Source of the DNA: Burkholderiaceae bacterium
GTDB taxonomy: Bacteria; Pseudomonadota; Gammaproteobacteria; Burkholderiales; Burkholderiaceae_E
Assembly (NCBI GenBank): GCA_023954045.1
Contig: JAMLIR010000003.1
Location: forward strand, 62,001-126,000
Length of the DNA stretch: 64,000 nucleotides
Direction: 5' to 3'
The notes beneath the pieces are model-generated. The model saw nothing but the letters and a program-made list of their open reading frames with translations. It had not been told where the DNA came from and searched no databases. This document shows, piece after piece, positions 10,615 to 19,047 of the stretch. Positions within the stretch are counted from its first letter, which is position 1. The number at the start of each line of letters is the position of its first letter. The translations under genes were made by a program, and so were the position numbers.

Positions 10615-11541
10615 ATGAAGCACCTGATGTCCCGGTTCCTTTCGGTATTCGTCGCCGTCGTGGCGGCCATCGCCATCGCGGCTCCCGAAGCCGAGGCGCG
10701 CCGCCTCGGCGGCGGCAAGTCGATCGGCCAGCAGTCGGGCAACGTGACACAGCGCAGCGCGGCTCCGCGGCAGCCCTCGGCCGCACCGCAGGCGCCGCGG
10801 AGCAACCCGGCCGCGGCCCCCGCCGGCGGCGGCAACCGCTGGCTCGGCCCGATCGCCGGCATCGCCGCCGGCCTCGGCCTTGCCGCGCTCGCCAGCCATC
10901 TCGGCTTTGGCGAGGAGCTCGCCTCGTTCATGCTGATCGCGCTGCTGGCGATCGCGGCGTTCGCGGTGTTCCGCATGCTTGCCGGTCGGCGTACGTCGAG
11001 CGGGCCGCAGCCTGCCTACCAGGCGGGCGGCTACTCGCCGGCAAACCTGGGCCAGGAGGCGGCCGTGCGCTACTCGCCGCTGCCGCAGGCCGCCAGTGAC
11101 GTCGACCTGCGCCAGAGCGTGCCGCCGATTGCGCCGGCGACCGCCGCTCCCAGGGGCAGCTGGTCGATTCCGTCAGACCTCGATGTCGAAGCGTTCGTGC
11201 GCACCGCGAAAGTCCAGTTCGTGCGCCTGCAGGCTGCGTTCGACGCCGCCGACCTGAACGACCTGCGCGAGTTCACCACGCCCGACATGTACGCGGAACT
11301 CAAGCTCGAGATCGACGAACGCCGGGGCACGCCGAACCGTACCGACGTCGTCACCCTCGACGCGTCGCTGCTCGGGGTCGAGACCACCTCGATCGAGCAC
11401 ATCGCAAGCCTGCGCTTCACCGGCATGATTCGCGAAGAGGCCGGCGGCGAGGCGAGGCCGTTCGACGAGGTCTGGAACCTGGTGAAGCCGGTCAGCGGCA
11501 GCGGCGGCTGGGTGCTCGCGGGCATCCAGCAGCTCGCCTGA
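10615..11541 (+). CDS. Tim44-domain membrane protein
   Basis: The 308-residue protein has an N-terminal signal or membrane segment (FLSVFVAVVAAIAIAAPEAEA), a low-complexity Pro/Ala/Gln linker, two more hydrophobic helices around residues 78-120, and a C-terminal Tim44-like domain (DVEAFVRTAKVQFVRLQAAF to FDEVWNLVKP). Tim44-like domains in bacteria fold like an NTF2/SnoaL cone and are often membrane-tethered. The protein commonly sits between ubiE and ubiJ in betaproteobacteria, but a direct role in quinone synthesis is not shown. The start has no strong ribosome site but the signal segment fits it well. Confidence 0.87.
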   Translation: MKHLMSRFLSVFVAVVAAIAIAAPEAEARRLGGGKSIGQQSGNVTQRSAAPRQPSAAPQAPRSNPAAAPAGGGNRWLGPIAGIAAGLGLAALASHLGFGEELASFMLIALLAIAAFAVFRMLAGRRTSSGPQPAYQAGGYSPANLGQEAAVRYSPLPQAASDVDLRQSVPPIAPATAAPRGSWSIPSDLDVEAFVRTAKVQFVRLQAAFDAADLNDLREFTTPDMYAELKLEIDERRGTPNRTDVVTLDASLLGVETTSIEHIASLRFTGMIREEAGGEARPFDEVWNLVKPVSGSGGWVLAGIQQLA

Positions 11542-11587
11542 CGCGGTCGGCGACGCGGGTCGCCGCCACGGCGGCCCGCTGCGCGGG

Positions 11588-12313
11588 ATGACTCCCGACG
11601 AATCCTCCGGCAGCGCGTCGATCCCGCCGGGCCGCGGCCCGGACGGCATCGCGCTCGCACGCGTGCGCCGCCTCGTCGAAGGCGGCGCATCGGCGCTGGT
11701 GGCGGCGCTCGATCACGTGCTGCAGCAGAACGACTGGGCACGCGCCCGACTGGCGGGCTTCGCCGGTCGCCTGGTCCTGATCGGCGTCGACCTGCCGGGG
11801 CCGCCCGGCTTGCCGCCGCCGCAGCTGCTGGCGCGCATCGTCGAAGGGGGCTTGCTCGAGCCTCTGCCCTGGCCCGACGGCGCAGAGCCGGAGGCCGCGG
11901 TGCGGATGCTGCTGCGCCCCTCGGTCGACGCGGCGTTCGCGTGGCTGCGCGAGGGCGCCAGGGGGCTGACGCCGCACCTTCGCCTCGACGGCGACGCGGC
12001 GCTGGCCGAAGCGCTGGGCGAGATCGCCAGGCAGCTTCGCTGGGATCCCGAGGAAGACCTGAGCCGCGTCGCCGGCGACGCGCTGGCGCGGCGCGTCGGC
12101 GCCGGCGTCGATGCGGGCCGCGCCACGATGCGCGACCTGCGCGCGCGGGTCGAGACTTCCGCCGTCGGCCACCTGGCAGGAGACGGCGGCCAGCTCGTCG
12201 CGCAAGGCGAACTGGACGCGATGCGCGCGGCGCTCGATGCGCTCGAAGCGCGGGTGGCCCGCCTGGACGCCCGGACCCGCGGCGCGACGGCGTCGCGGCC
12301 CGCGGCGCGCTGA
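11588..12313 (+). CDS. ubiJ: Ubiquinone biosynthesis accessory factor UbiJ (SCP2-like)
   Basis: UbiJ-type proteins bind ubiquinone intermediates through an SCP2 lipid-binding domain and serve the soluble Ubi complex. The 241-residue product has the expected organisation: SCP2-like beta-rich segment about 40-125 (hydrophobic RLVLIGVDLPG and LRPSVDAAFAWLREG), then a helical C-terminal part ending in a heptad-like DAMRAALDALEARVARLDAR coil. Position after ubiE and the Tim44 gene supports the call. Unusually, ubiB, which commonly follows ubiJ, is not the next gene here; an exported protein of unknown function starts 12 bases downstream. Confidence 0.82.
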   Translation: MTPDESSGSASIPPGRGPDGIALARVRRLVEGGASALVAALDHVLQQNDWARARLAGFAGRLVLIGVDLPGPPGLPPPQLLARIVEGGLLEPLPWPDGAEPEAAVRMLLRPSVDAAFAWLREGARGLTPHLRLDGDAALAEALGEIARQLRWDPEEDLSRVAGDALARRVGAGVDAGRATMRDLRARVETSAVGHLAGDGGQLVAQGELDAMRAALDALEARVARLDARTRGATASRPAAR

Positions 12314-12324
12314 GCGGCGCCGGC

Positions 12325-13104
12325 GTGGCCTGGCGGGCCGCGGTCGCGGCAGCGGCGCCGCAGCGGCTCGCGTTCGCGTTGGCGCTGAGCCTGGGCCTGG
12401 GAACAGGCCAGGGGCTCGACGTACGCGCGGCGCAGCCTGCCGCTGCCCAGGCCGCACCGACGACCCGCGCGCCATCCGCCGACGCCGACGCCGACCTCGG
12501 GTCGCTGCCACCGGGGCTGCTCGACTCGCTCGCGGCCGCGGGACTCACCGGCAGCGGCGAGCCGGTCGCCGCCTTCGGCTGGACCCTCGAGACGCGCCGG
12601 CCTGCGCGCGGGCCGCGGCAGATCCGGGAGCGCTTCGCGGGGTCGCGGCCGGGCCTGCCGCTCGGACTGAGCCCGGTGGTTCACGAGACGCTGGGCCCGA
12701 AGCCACGCGGCCCGCACCAGGGGCTGAGCGTTCGCGGGCTGACCATCGTCTACCCCGGCGATACGGTCGTCGACGTCGACGTCGCGGGACTCGCGCTTCC
12801 GCTTCGGCAGGGCGCGCGCTTCCGCCTCGACTACTCGGGGGACGGCTCGTCGCTGTCGCAGCAGTGCGTGGTCGGCGCGACGGTGACCGCCTCGACGGTT
12901 CACCCGGCGATGCCGGGCGACGCCCGGACGATCGAATGCAGCGGCCGCGGCCGCTACCACGGAATTCCGGTGCAGGTCGGCGCGACGGTGATGTACCTCG
13001 TGCGGCTCGGCGTCTTCCTGGAAGTCGAGCAGCGCGTCGACAGCCCCCTCGGCCGGCTGCGCGGCAGCACCCGCGTGCTCAGCTTCGAGATGGGGAAGTC
13101 CTGA
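12325..13104 (+). CDS. Exported protein of unknown function
   Basis: This 259-residue product begins with GTG 12 bases after ubiJ. Residues about 5-35 form a long signal-like hydrophobic segment (RLAFALALSLGLGTGQG) followed by an Ala/Pro-rich linker. The remainder is predicted beta-rich, with two cysteines (in QQCVVGATVTAS and TIECSGRG) that could form one disulfide in the periplasm, and it ends LRGSTRVLSFEMGKS. I do not recognise the family. Its 3' end overlaps the convergent cyclic-diphosphoglycerate-synthetase-like gene by 26 bp. Confidence 0.7.
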   Translation: MAWRAAVAAAAPQRLAFALALSLGLGTGQGLDVRAAQPAAAQAAPTTRAPSADADADLGSLPPGLLDSLAAAGLTGSGEPVAAFGWTLETRRPARGPRQIRERFAGSRPGLPLGLSPVVHETLGPKPRGPHQGLSVRGLTIVYPGDTVVDVDVAGLALPLRQGARFRLDYSGDGSSLSQQCVVGATVTASTVHPAMPGDARTIECSGRGRYHGIPVQVGATVMYLVRLGVFLEVEQRVDSPLGRLRGSTRVLSFEMGKS

Positions 13105-14425
13105 TCCGGTCCAGGAATCCGCCGACGATTTCGTCCAGGCGCGCGCCGCCGCGCTGCTCGAACGCGTATCGCGCGCGCACGACCGGCACCGCGAGATCCA
13201 GCATCGCCGCGAGGTCGACCGGCGTGCCGGCGATCACCACCTCGGCCCCGCTTGCCTCGATGCAGCGCGCGAGCTCGGCGCGCTGCGCGGGACCGTAGCC
13301 CATCGCCGGCAGCACCGGCCCGATGTGCGGGTACGCGGCGAACGTGTCCGCCAGCGATCCTGCCGCGAATCGCCTCGGATCGACGATTTCGGCGGCGCCG
13401 GCCGCCACGGCTGCGACGTGGCCGGCGCCGGTCGCCATGCCGCCGTGGGTGATCGTCGGGCCGTCCTCGACGACCAGCACGCGCCGTCCGCGCACGGCCT
13501 GCGCGTCGTCCAGGCGCACCGGCGAGGCCGCGTGGACGATCGGCGCGCGCGGATTGACCGCGCGAAGCCGTCGTTCCAGCGCCGCGACCGCCTCGGCCGC
13601 GGCGGCGTCGACCTTGTTGACGACCAGCGCGTCGGCCATCCGCGCGACGGTCTCGCCGGGATGGTGGGTGTCGACCTGCTCGGGGCGCAGCGCATCCGCG
13701 AGCACCAGGTGCAGGTCCGGGCGCACGAACGGGAAATCGTTGTTGCCGCCGTCCCAGACGATCAGGTCAGCCTCGGCTTCGGCGTCGGCCAGCACGGCGG
13801 CGTAGTCGACGCCGGCGAACACGAGGTTTCCCGCCGCGAGGTGCGGCTCGTACTCCTCGCGTTCCTCGGCGGTGCAGCCGGCGGCGTCGAGGTCGGCGCG
13901 CGTCGCGAAGCGCTGCACCCGCGCGGCGACCAGGTCCCCGTACGGCATCGGGTGTCGCAGCACGGCCACCCGCCAGCCGCGCTCGCGCAGCCACGAGGAG
14001 AGCCAGCGCGCGACCTGCGACTTGCCGCAGCCGGTGCGCACCGCCGAGATCGCGATCACCGGCCGGCGCGACGCGAGCATCGTCGCCGCCGGGCCGAGCA
14101 GGCTCACGTCGCAGCCGGCCGCGAGCGCCCGCGACGCGCAGTGCATCACGTGGGCGTGGGTCACGTCGCTGTAAGCGAACACCACGCGATCGATCCGCTG
14201 CTCGCGGCACAGCGCCTCGAGCCGCGCCTCGTCCTCGATCGGGATGCCGCGCGGATAGCGCGGGCCTGCCAGTTCCGGCGGATAGCGTCGTCCGGCGATG
14301 CCCGGGATCTGCGTCGCGGTGAACGCCACGACCTCGACCGCCGGATCGTCGCGGAACACCCGGTTGAAGTTGTGGAAATCGCGCCCGGCGGCGCCCAGGA
14401 TCAGGATTCGGGTCGGTTCGCTCAT
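13079..14425 (-). CDS. Cyclic 2,3-diphosphoglycerate synthetase-like P-loop protein
   Basis: The 448-residue protein starts with a Rossmann-like domain (RILILGAAGRDFHNFNRVF) and carries a P-loop near residues 125-135 (AVRTGCGKSQVAR), a DGGNNDFPF aspartate segment and an NKVD nucleotide-specificity motif (VVNKVDAAAA). This matches the family annotated as cyclic 2,3-diphosphoglycerate synthetase, first defined in thermophilic methanogens, where the product is an osmolyte. In a mesophilic betaproteobacterium the true substrate is uncertain; a GTPase or metallochaperone-like role is equally possible. Its start overlaps the stop of the rlpA-like gene by 4 bp (ATGA), so the two are translationally coupled. 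Confidence 0.8.
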   Translation of the reverse strand: MSEPTRILILGAAGRDFHNFNRVFRDDPAVEVVAFTATQIPGIAGRRYPPELAGPRYPRGIPIEDEARLEALCREQRIDRVVFAYSDVTHAHVMHCASRALAAGCDVSLLGPAATMLASRRPVIAISAVRTGCGKSQVARWLSSWLRERGWRVAVLRHPMPYGDLVAARVQRFATRADLDAAGCTAEEREEYEPHLAAGNLVFAGVDYAAVLADAEAEADLIVWDGGNNDFPFVRPDLHLVLADALRPEQVDTHHPGETVARMADALVVNKVDAAAAEAVAALERRLRAVNPRAPIVHAASPVRLDDAQAVRGRRVLVVEDGPTITHGGMATGAGHVAAVAAGAAEIVDPRRFAAGSLADTFAAYPHIGPVLPAMGYGPAQRAELARCIEASGAEVVIAGTPVDLAAMLDLAVPVVRARYAFEQRGGARLDEIVGGFLDRIRTSPSRS

Positions 14426-14868
14426 GGCTCCTCGGCATCGGGCGGGTCGAGCAGTTCCAGCCGCGCCTCGACGACGCCGTTGCGCAGCATTCCCAGCGCG
14501 CGGGCGGCTGCGAGGCTGACGTCGCCGATGCGGCCGCCGGTGTGCGGTCCGCGGTCGTTGACGCGCACGACCACCGAGCGGCGATTGCGCAGGTTGGTCA
14601 CGCGTACCCTGGTGCCGAACGGCAGCGCGCGATGCGCCATCGTCAGCGCCTCGGCGTCGAACACCTCGCCACTGGCGGTCACGCGCCCCGCGAAGCGGCG
14701 TCCGTACCACGATACCCTGCCGCGCAGTCGCGTCGCCAGCGCCGGCGCGTCGGCGCGTGCGGGCGCCTCGGCGCTCAGGGCCCCGGCGAGTGGCGCCCAG
14801 GCGGGCAGCGCGGCGAGCAGCGCGGCGAGCTGGCGGCGGCGCGGCGACCCGGGGCCCGTCGGCGGCAT
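14422..14868 (-). CDS. rlpA: RlpA-like double-psi beta-barrel (septal ring transglycosylase family) protein
   Basis: RlpA proteins act on denuded peptidoglycan glycan strands in the periplasm. The domain is clear: GRVSWYGRRFAGRVTASGEVFD, then TMAHRALPFGTRVRVTN and VVVRVNDRGPHTGGRIGDVS, with the conserved catalytic-type Asp in NDRGP. The SPOR domain found in longer RlpA proteins is absent. From the chosen start the N-terminus is a signal peptide (PRRRQLAALLAALPAWAPL); longer in-frame starts at 14892 and 14913 exist. No lipobox is evident. The gene is coupled by an ATGA overlap to the downstream P-loop gene. Confidence 0.83.
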   Translation of the reverse strand: MPPTGPGSPRRRQLAALLAALPAWAPLAGALSAEAPARADAPALATRLRGRVSWYGRRFAGRVTASGEVFDAEALTMAHRALPFGTRVRVTNLRNRRSVVVRVNDRGPHTGGRIGDVSLAAARALGMLRNGVVEARLELLDPPDAEEP

Positions 14869-14942
14869 CGAACTCGGTTCCACGCCCGCCATAATGCACG
14901 GCGGGCGCCACAACCATCGATCCGTTCGTCGGGAGGCCGGTC

Positions 14943-15692
14943 ATGCACATTTCCTTCACCCGCCGCAGGGTGCTGGTGGCCGGCGGCAGCCGGGGCATCG
15001 GGCGCTCGATCGCGCTCGGCTTCGCGGCGGCAGGCGCCGACGTGGCGATCTGCGCGCGCGGCCTCGAGCGCCTGCGCCAGACCGAGGCGGAATTGCGCAA
15101 CCTCGGCGGCACGGTGCACGCGAGCGCCTGCGACCTGGCCGACGGCGACGCCGTCTCGGGCTGGGTCGACGACGCCGCCGAGGCGCTCGGGGGCATCGAC
15201 GTGCTGGTCAACAACGCCTCGGCGTTCGCGCGCACCGACGACGAAGCCGGCTGGGGCGCGAGCCTCGACGTCGACCTGCTGGCGAGCGTGCGGGCGTCGC
15301 GCGCCGCGCTGCCGTGGATGCAGGAAGCCGGCGGCGCGATCGTCCACGTCGCGTCGATCTCGGGGCTGCGCCCGAGCGCACGAACGCCGGCTTACGGCGC
15401 CGCGAAGGCCGCGCTGATCCAGTACACGATGACGCAGGCCGCGGCGCTCGCCGGGCGGCGGATCCGCGTGAACTGCGTCGCACCCGGCTCGATCGAGTTC
15501 CCCGGCGGCGTCTGGGACGAAGCGCGACGCAGCAACCCCGAGCTCTACGAGCGCGTACTGCGCGGGATCCCGTCGGGGCGCATGGGGCGCCCCGAGGAGG
15601 TGGCGCAGGCCGTGCTGTTCCTCGCGAGCGACCTCGCGAGCTGGATCACCGGGCAGACGCTGGTCGTCGACGGCGGCCAGCTGTCGGGATGA
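14943..15692 (+). CDS. SDR-family oxidoreductase
   Basis: A classical short-chain dehydrogenase/reductase of 249 residues. The cofactor motif is GGSRGIG (14-20), the NNAS motif is at 90-93, and the catalytic set is Ser near 138-140 (VASIS), Tyr151 and Lys155 in YGAAK. The C-terminus RPEEVAQAVLFLASD..ITGQTLVVDGG is typical of NAD(P)H-dependent SDRs acting on 3-oxoacyl or secondary alcohol substrates. The substrate cannot be predicted. It is divergent from rlpA and upstream of gdhA with a 267 bp gap. Confidence 0.9.
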   Translation: MHISFTRRRVLVAGGSRGIGRSIALGFAAAGADVAICARGLERLRQTEAELRNLGGTVHASACDLADGDAVSGWVDDAAEALGGIDVLVNNASAFARTDDEAGWGASLDVDLLASVRASRAALPWMQEAGGAIVHVASISGLRPSARTPAYGAAKAALIQYTMTQAAALAGRRIRVNCVAPGSIEFPGGVWDEARRSNPELYERVLRGIPSGRMGRPEEVAQAVLFLASDLASWITGQTLVVDGGQLSG

Positions 15693-15959
15693 GCAGAGCG
15701 GGGTGGGCCGGAAAAGAAAGGCCGGATCGAGGCCCGGAGAGGGTGCACCAGGACGGTGCGACAAATTTGCTAGGATTCGCCGTCCGGCGTTTCGCTGCCC
15801 GCGCATCGCCAAGGGTCTCCTGTGCCCGTCCCGGCGCCAACCGGGGCATCGAGGCGCCGCGCGACGGTCCGCCTCGCGCGAAACGGCCGACCGAACTTCC
15901 TGACATGCATCGCGGGTGGCGCGGCGCCACCCATTCAACGATCCAGACCAGGAGTCCCG

Positions 15960-17303
15960 GTGAAATACGCCAGCCCGGAAGCGTTCCTCGCGAGCGTCGC
16001 ACAGCGCGACCCGAACCAGCCCGAGTTCCTGCAGGCCGTCAAGGAAGTCATGACGAGCATCTGGCCGTTCCTGCAGGAGTACCCGCAGTACGCCGACCAC
16101 GCGCTGCTCGAGCGGCTGGTCGAGCCCGACCGGGCGCTGCAGTTCCGAGTCTCGTGGGTCGACGACGACGGCAACATCCGCGTCAATCGCGCGTTCCGGG
16201 TCCAGCACAGCATGGCGATCGGCCCCTACAAGGGCGGGATGCGCTTCCACCCGTCGGTGAACCTCTCGATCCTGAAGTTCCTCGCGTTCGAGCAGACGTT
16301 CAAGAACGCGCTCACCTCGCTGCCGATGGGCGGCGGCAAGGGCGGCTCGGACTTCGACCCCAAGGGCAAGAGCGACGGCGAGGTGATGCGCTTCTGCCAG
16401 GCGCTGATGCTCGAACTGCATCGTCACCTCGGCTCGGACACCGACGTCCCGGCCGGCGACATCGGCGTGGGCGCGCGAGAGGTCGGCTTCATGGCGGGCA
16501 TGATGAAGCGGCTCGGCAACGACGCTTCGTGCGTGTTCACCGGCAAGGGCCTGAGCTACGGCGGCAGCCTGATGCGTCCCGAGGCCACCGGATTCGGAAC
16601 GGTCTATTTCGCGCAGGAGATGCTGCGCCGCGTGAACCGGTCGTTCGAGGGCATGAAGGTGTCGGTGTCGGGCTCGGGCAACGTCGCGCAGTACGCGATC
16701 GAGAAGGCGATGGATCTCGGCGCGACGGTGATCACCGCGTCCGATTCCGGCGGCACCGTGCACGTCCCCGAGGGCTTCGACGAGGACAAGCTGGCCGCAT
16801 TGATGACGCTGAAGAACGAGCGCCGCGGCCGCCTGCATGAGTTCGCCGAGAAGTTCGGACTGCGCTTCGAGGCCGGCCGCCGACCGTGGCACATCCCGAC
16901 CGACATCGCGCTGCCGTGCGCGACGCAGAACGAGCTCGACGAGCACGACGCGCGCACGCTCGCGGCCAACGGCGTAGTCTGCGTGGCCGAGGGCGCCAAC
17001 ATGCCGTGCACGATGGAGGCGGTCGAGGTGCTGCACCAGGGCCGGGTGCTGTACGCGCCGGGCAAGGCGAGCAACGCGGGCGGCGTGGCGACCTCGGGCC
17101 TCGAGATGTCGCAGAATGCGCAGCGCCTCAGCTGGACGCACGCCGAGGTCGACGAGCGGCTGCACGCGATCATGAAGGCCATCCACGAGAGCTGCGTGCG
17201 CCACGGCAAGCGCGACGACGGCAGCATCGACTACGTCGTCGGCGCCAATGTTTCGGGATTCGTCAAGGTCGCCGACGCGATGATCGCGCAAGGCGTGATC
17301 TGA
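15960..17303 (+). CDS. gdhA: NADP-specific glutamate dehydrogenase
   Basis: GdhA reductively aminates 2-oxoglutarate to glutamate with NADPH. From the GTG start the product is 447 residues, exactly the length of the Escherichia coli enzyme, and AGGAG precedes the start at proper distance. Visible motifs are GGMRFHPSVN and LTSLPMGGGKGGSDFDPKG (the catalytic lysine region), DVPAGDIGVGAREVGFM, and the Rossmann motif VSGSGNVAQYAIEK. Hexamer-type family I enzyme. The 267 bp upstream contains no gene; a TAGGAT hexamer near 15772 is the only promoter-like element noticed, leaving a leader of about 180 bases. Confidence 0.96.
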   Translation: MKYASPEAFLASVAQRDPNQPEFLQAVKEVMTSIWPFLQEYPQYADHALLERLVEPDRALQFRVSWVDDDGNIRVNRAFRVQHSMAIGPYKGGMRFHPSVNLSILKFLAFEQTFKNALTSLPMGGGKGGSDFDPKGKSDGEVMRFCQALMLELHRHLGSDTDVPAGDIGVGAREVGFMAGMMKRLGNDASCVFTGKGLSYGGSLMRPEATGFGTVYFAQEMLRRVNRSFEGMKVSVSGSGNVAQYAIEKAMDLGATVITASDSGGTVHVPEGFDEDKLAALMTLKNERRGRLHEFAEKFGLRFEAGRRPWHIPTDIALPCATQNELDEHDARTLAANGVVCVAEGANMPCTMEAVEVLHQGRVLYAPGKASNAGGVATSGLEMSQNAQRLSWTHAEVDERLHAIMKAIHESCVRHGKRDDGSIDYVVGANVSGFVKVADAMIAQGVI

Positions 17304-17348
17304 GGTACGCTCGTCCTTTTCGGAAGAAGTACGACGGAAAGGACACCG

Positions 17349-18212
17349 ATGCCTCCTCCGAACGCTCCTCCCGCTTCCACCGCGGGCCCACCGTGGTGGC
17401 TGATCCTGCTTGCGATCGCCGCGATCGCCGGCGGCGTCTACCTGTGGCAGCGCGAAACCCCGAAGCCGGTGCCGCCTGCCACCACCGCACCGGCCTCCGG
17501 CGGCGCGCCCGCCGCGGCGGACGCGACACCGGCACCCGCGCAGCCGGCGGACGCCGTCCCGTCGGTTCCCGCTCCGGTCGCCGACGGCCCGAAGTATCCG
17601 TTGCCCGGTGCGGTGCCCGACGCTGCCACGATGCCGAGGGCGGACCGCAGCGACGCCCCGATCCTCGAGGCGCTGCTCGCGCTGGCCGGGCGCGATGCGC
17701 TCGGGCAGGTGCTGAACATGCAGGACTTCGCGCGCCGCTTCGTCGTCACCGTCGACCACCTGCCGCGTGAGAAGATCCCGACCCAGTTCAGCGCGGTCAA
17801 GCGCGTGCCGGGCCAGCTCGCGGTGGCCTCGGAAGGCGACTCGCTGACGCTGCAGCCCGCCAACTACGCGCGCTACGACACCTTCGTGCACCTGGTCGAA
17901 GCGCTCGACCCGAAGGCGATGGTGGCGATCTATCTTCGCTTCTACCCGCTGCTGCAGCAGGAGTACCGCGCGATGGGCTTTCCGCAGGGGCACCTGAACG
18001 ACCGGGTCATCGAGGCGATCGACGACATGCTGACGGCTCCCGAAGTCAGCGGGCCGATCCGGCTCGTGCAGCCGAAGGTCAACTACAGGTTCGTCGATCC
18101 GCTGCTCGAGAAGCTGTCGGCCGGGCGAAAGATCATGATCCGCATCGGCCCCGAGCACGCGGCGCGGATGAAGAAGGCATTGCGCGCGCTGCGCGCCGAG
18201 CTGGTTCGCTGA
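17349..18212 (+). CDS. DUF3014 single-pass membrane protein
   Basis: The 287-residue protein has one transmembrane helix near residues 16-34 (WWLILLAIAAIAGGVYLW), a Pro/Ala-rich linker to about residue 90, and a conserved C-terminal domain with APILEALLALAGRD, NMQDFARRFVVTVDHLPR and AIYLRFYPLLQQEYRAMGFP. These are the landmarks of DUF3014. Topology suggests a periplasmic domain tethered to the inner membrane; function unknown. Its stop codon directly abuts the stop of the convergent CAP-domain gene. Confidence 0.86.
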   Translation: MPPPNAPPASTAGPPWWLILLAIAAIAGGVYLWQRETPKPVPPATTAPASGGAPAAADATPAPAQPADAVPSVPAPVADGPKYPLPGAVPDAATMPRADRSDAPILEALLALAGRDALGQVLNMQDFARRFVVTVDHLPREKIPTQFSAVKRVPGQLAVASEGDSLTLQPANYARYDTFVHLVEALDPKAMVAIYLRFYPLLQQEYRAMGFPQGHLNDRVIEAIDDMLTAPEVSGPIRLVQPKVNYRFVDPLLEKLSAGRKIMIRIGPEHAARMKKALRALRAELVR

Positions 18213-18860
18213 TCAGAGCGGCCGGCCGAAGTCGAGCGTCCACCAGGTGCCGTAGCGGTTCGACGAGGTACCGGGCTTCATCGCGAGCGCCACGTCGACG
18301 AAGTCGGGGTGCATGATGTTCGTGCAGTGACCCGGGCTCGCGAGCCAGGCCGCGATCACGCTCGGCAGGTCGGGTTGCCCGGCGGCGATGTTCTCGCCGA
18401 CCATCTTCCATGCATAGCCGGCGGCCGTCGCGCGCGTGCCGACGGTCGAGCCGTCGGCGCCCGTGTGGCTGAAGGTGTCGTTCGCCTGCATCCACTCGGA
18501 GTGACCGACCGCGGCCTGCTCGAGCGCCGCATTCCAGCGTAGCGGCGCGACCGCCGGCATCTGCGTCGTGCCGCAGGTGCGCGCGACCGCGCGCGCGGCA
18601 TTGAGCTGGTCGAGCGCGCTCGCGACGTCGACATTCGTCGACGCGCCGACGGGCGCCGTCGCGGCTCCGGCGGGCGGCACCGTGCCGGCGGTCGCCAGGG
18701 TCGCCGTCGCCGCAACGCTGTCGCTGCCTCCGCCGCCGCAGGCCGCCAGCAACAGGCCGAGCAGAGCAGCGCCGGCGGCGCACACGCGGCGCGACGACGC
18801 GCGGCGGTCATCCGTGTTGCGGGGGCCGCTGGGCGGGCAGTGGCTGCGGGTCGTCTGCAT
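18213..18860 (-). CDS. CAP/SCP-domain lipoprotein
   Basis: The product carries an N-terminal signal with lipobox (LLGLLLAACGGGG), an Ala/Thr-rich linker and a C-terminal CAP domain: LDQLNAARAVARTCG, LRWNAALEQAAVGHSEWM, DTFSHTGADGSTVGTRATAAG, and the GENIAAGQPD and SPGHCTNIMHPDFVDVALA signatures. It is expected to be lipid-anchored and face the periplasm or outside. Bacterial CAP proteins have no settled activity; calcium binding and lipid or peptide interactions are reported in the superfamily. The start MQTTRSHC is chosen since a further upstream in-frame ATG runs into the divergent promoter region. Confidence 0.85.
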   Translation of the reverse strand: MQTTRSHCPPSGPRNTDDRRASSRRVCAAGAALLGLLLAACGGGGSDSVAATATLATAGTVPPAGAATAPVGASTNVDVASALDQLNAARAVARTCGTTQMPAVAPLRWNAALEQAAVGHSEWMQANDTFSHTGADGSTVGTRATAAGYAWKMVGENIAAGQPDLPSVIAAWLASPGHCTNIMHPDFVDVALAMKPGTSSNRYGTWWTLDFGRPL

Positions 18861-19047
18861 CCGCCAATGGTCGGGTTTTCCGCCGCCTCGTGCCCGCGCG
18901 GCCGACGAGCGGTCGGCCACCGGCGAAGGCTGGCGCGGCTGCAAGTCCGGGGCGACAATTTCGACCGAATGTATCCGGCGCCACGGGCGCTGCCATCGGG
19001 CCGATCCGCGACGCCGTCTTCAGCAACCAGCTCGACGGGAGGTCCTC

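Noticed and set aside
14775-18158. A 1127-codon minus-strand open frame across SDR, gdhA and DUF3014 genes
   Set aside because: Pure antisense shadow; the three plus-strand genes have complete, family-typical sequences.
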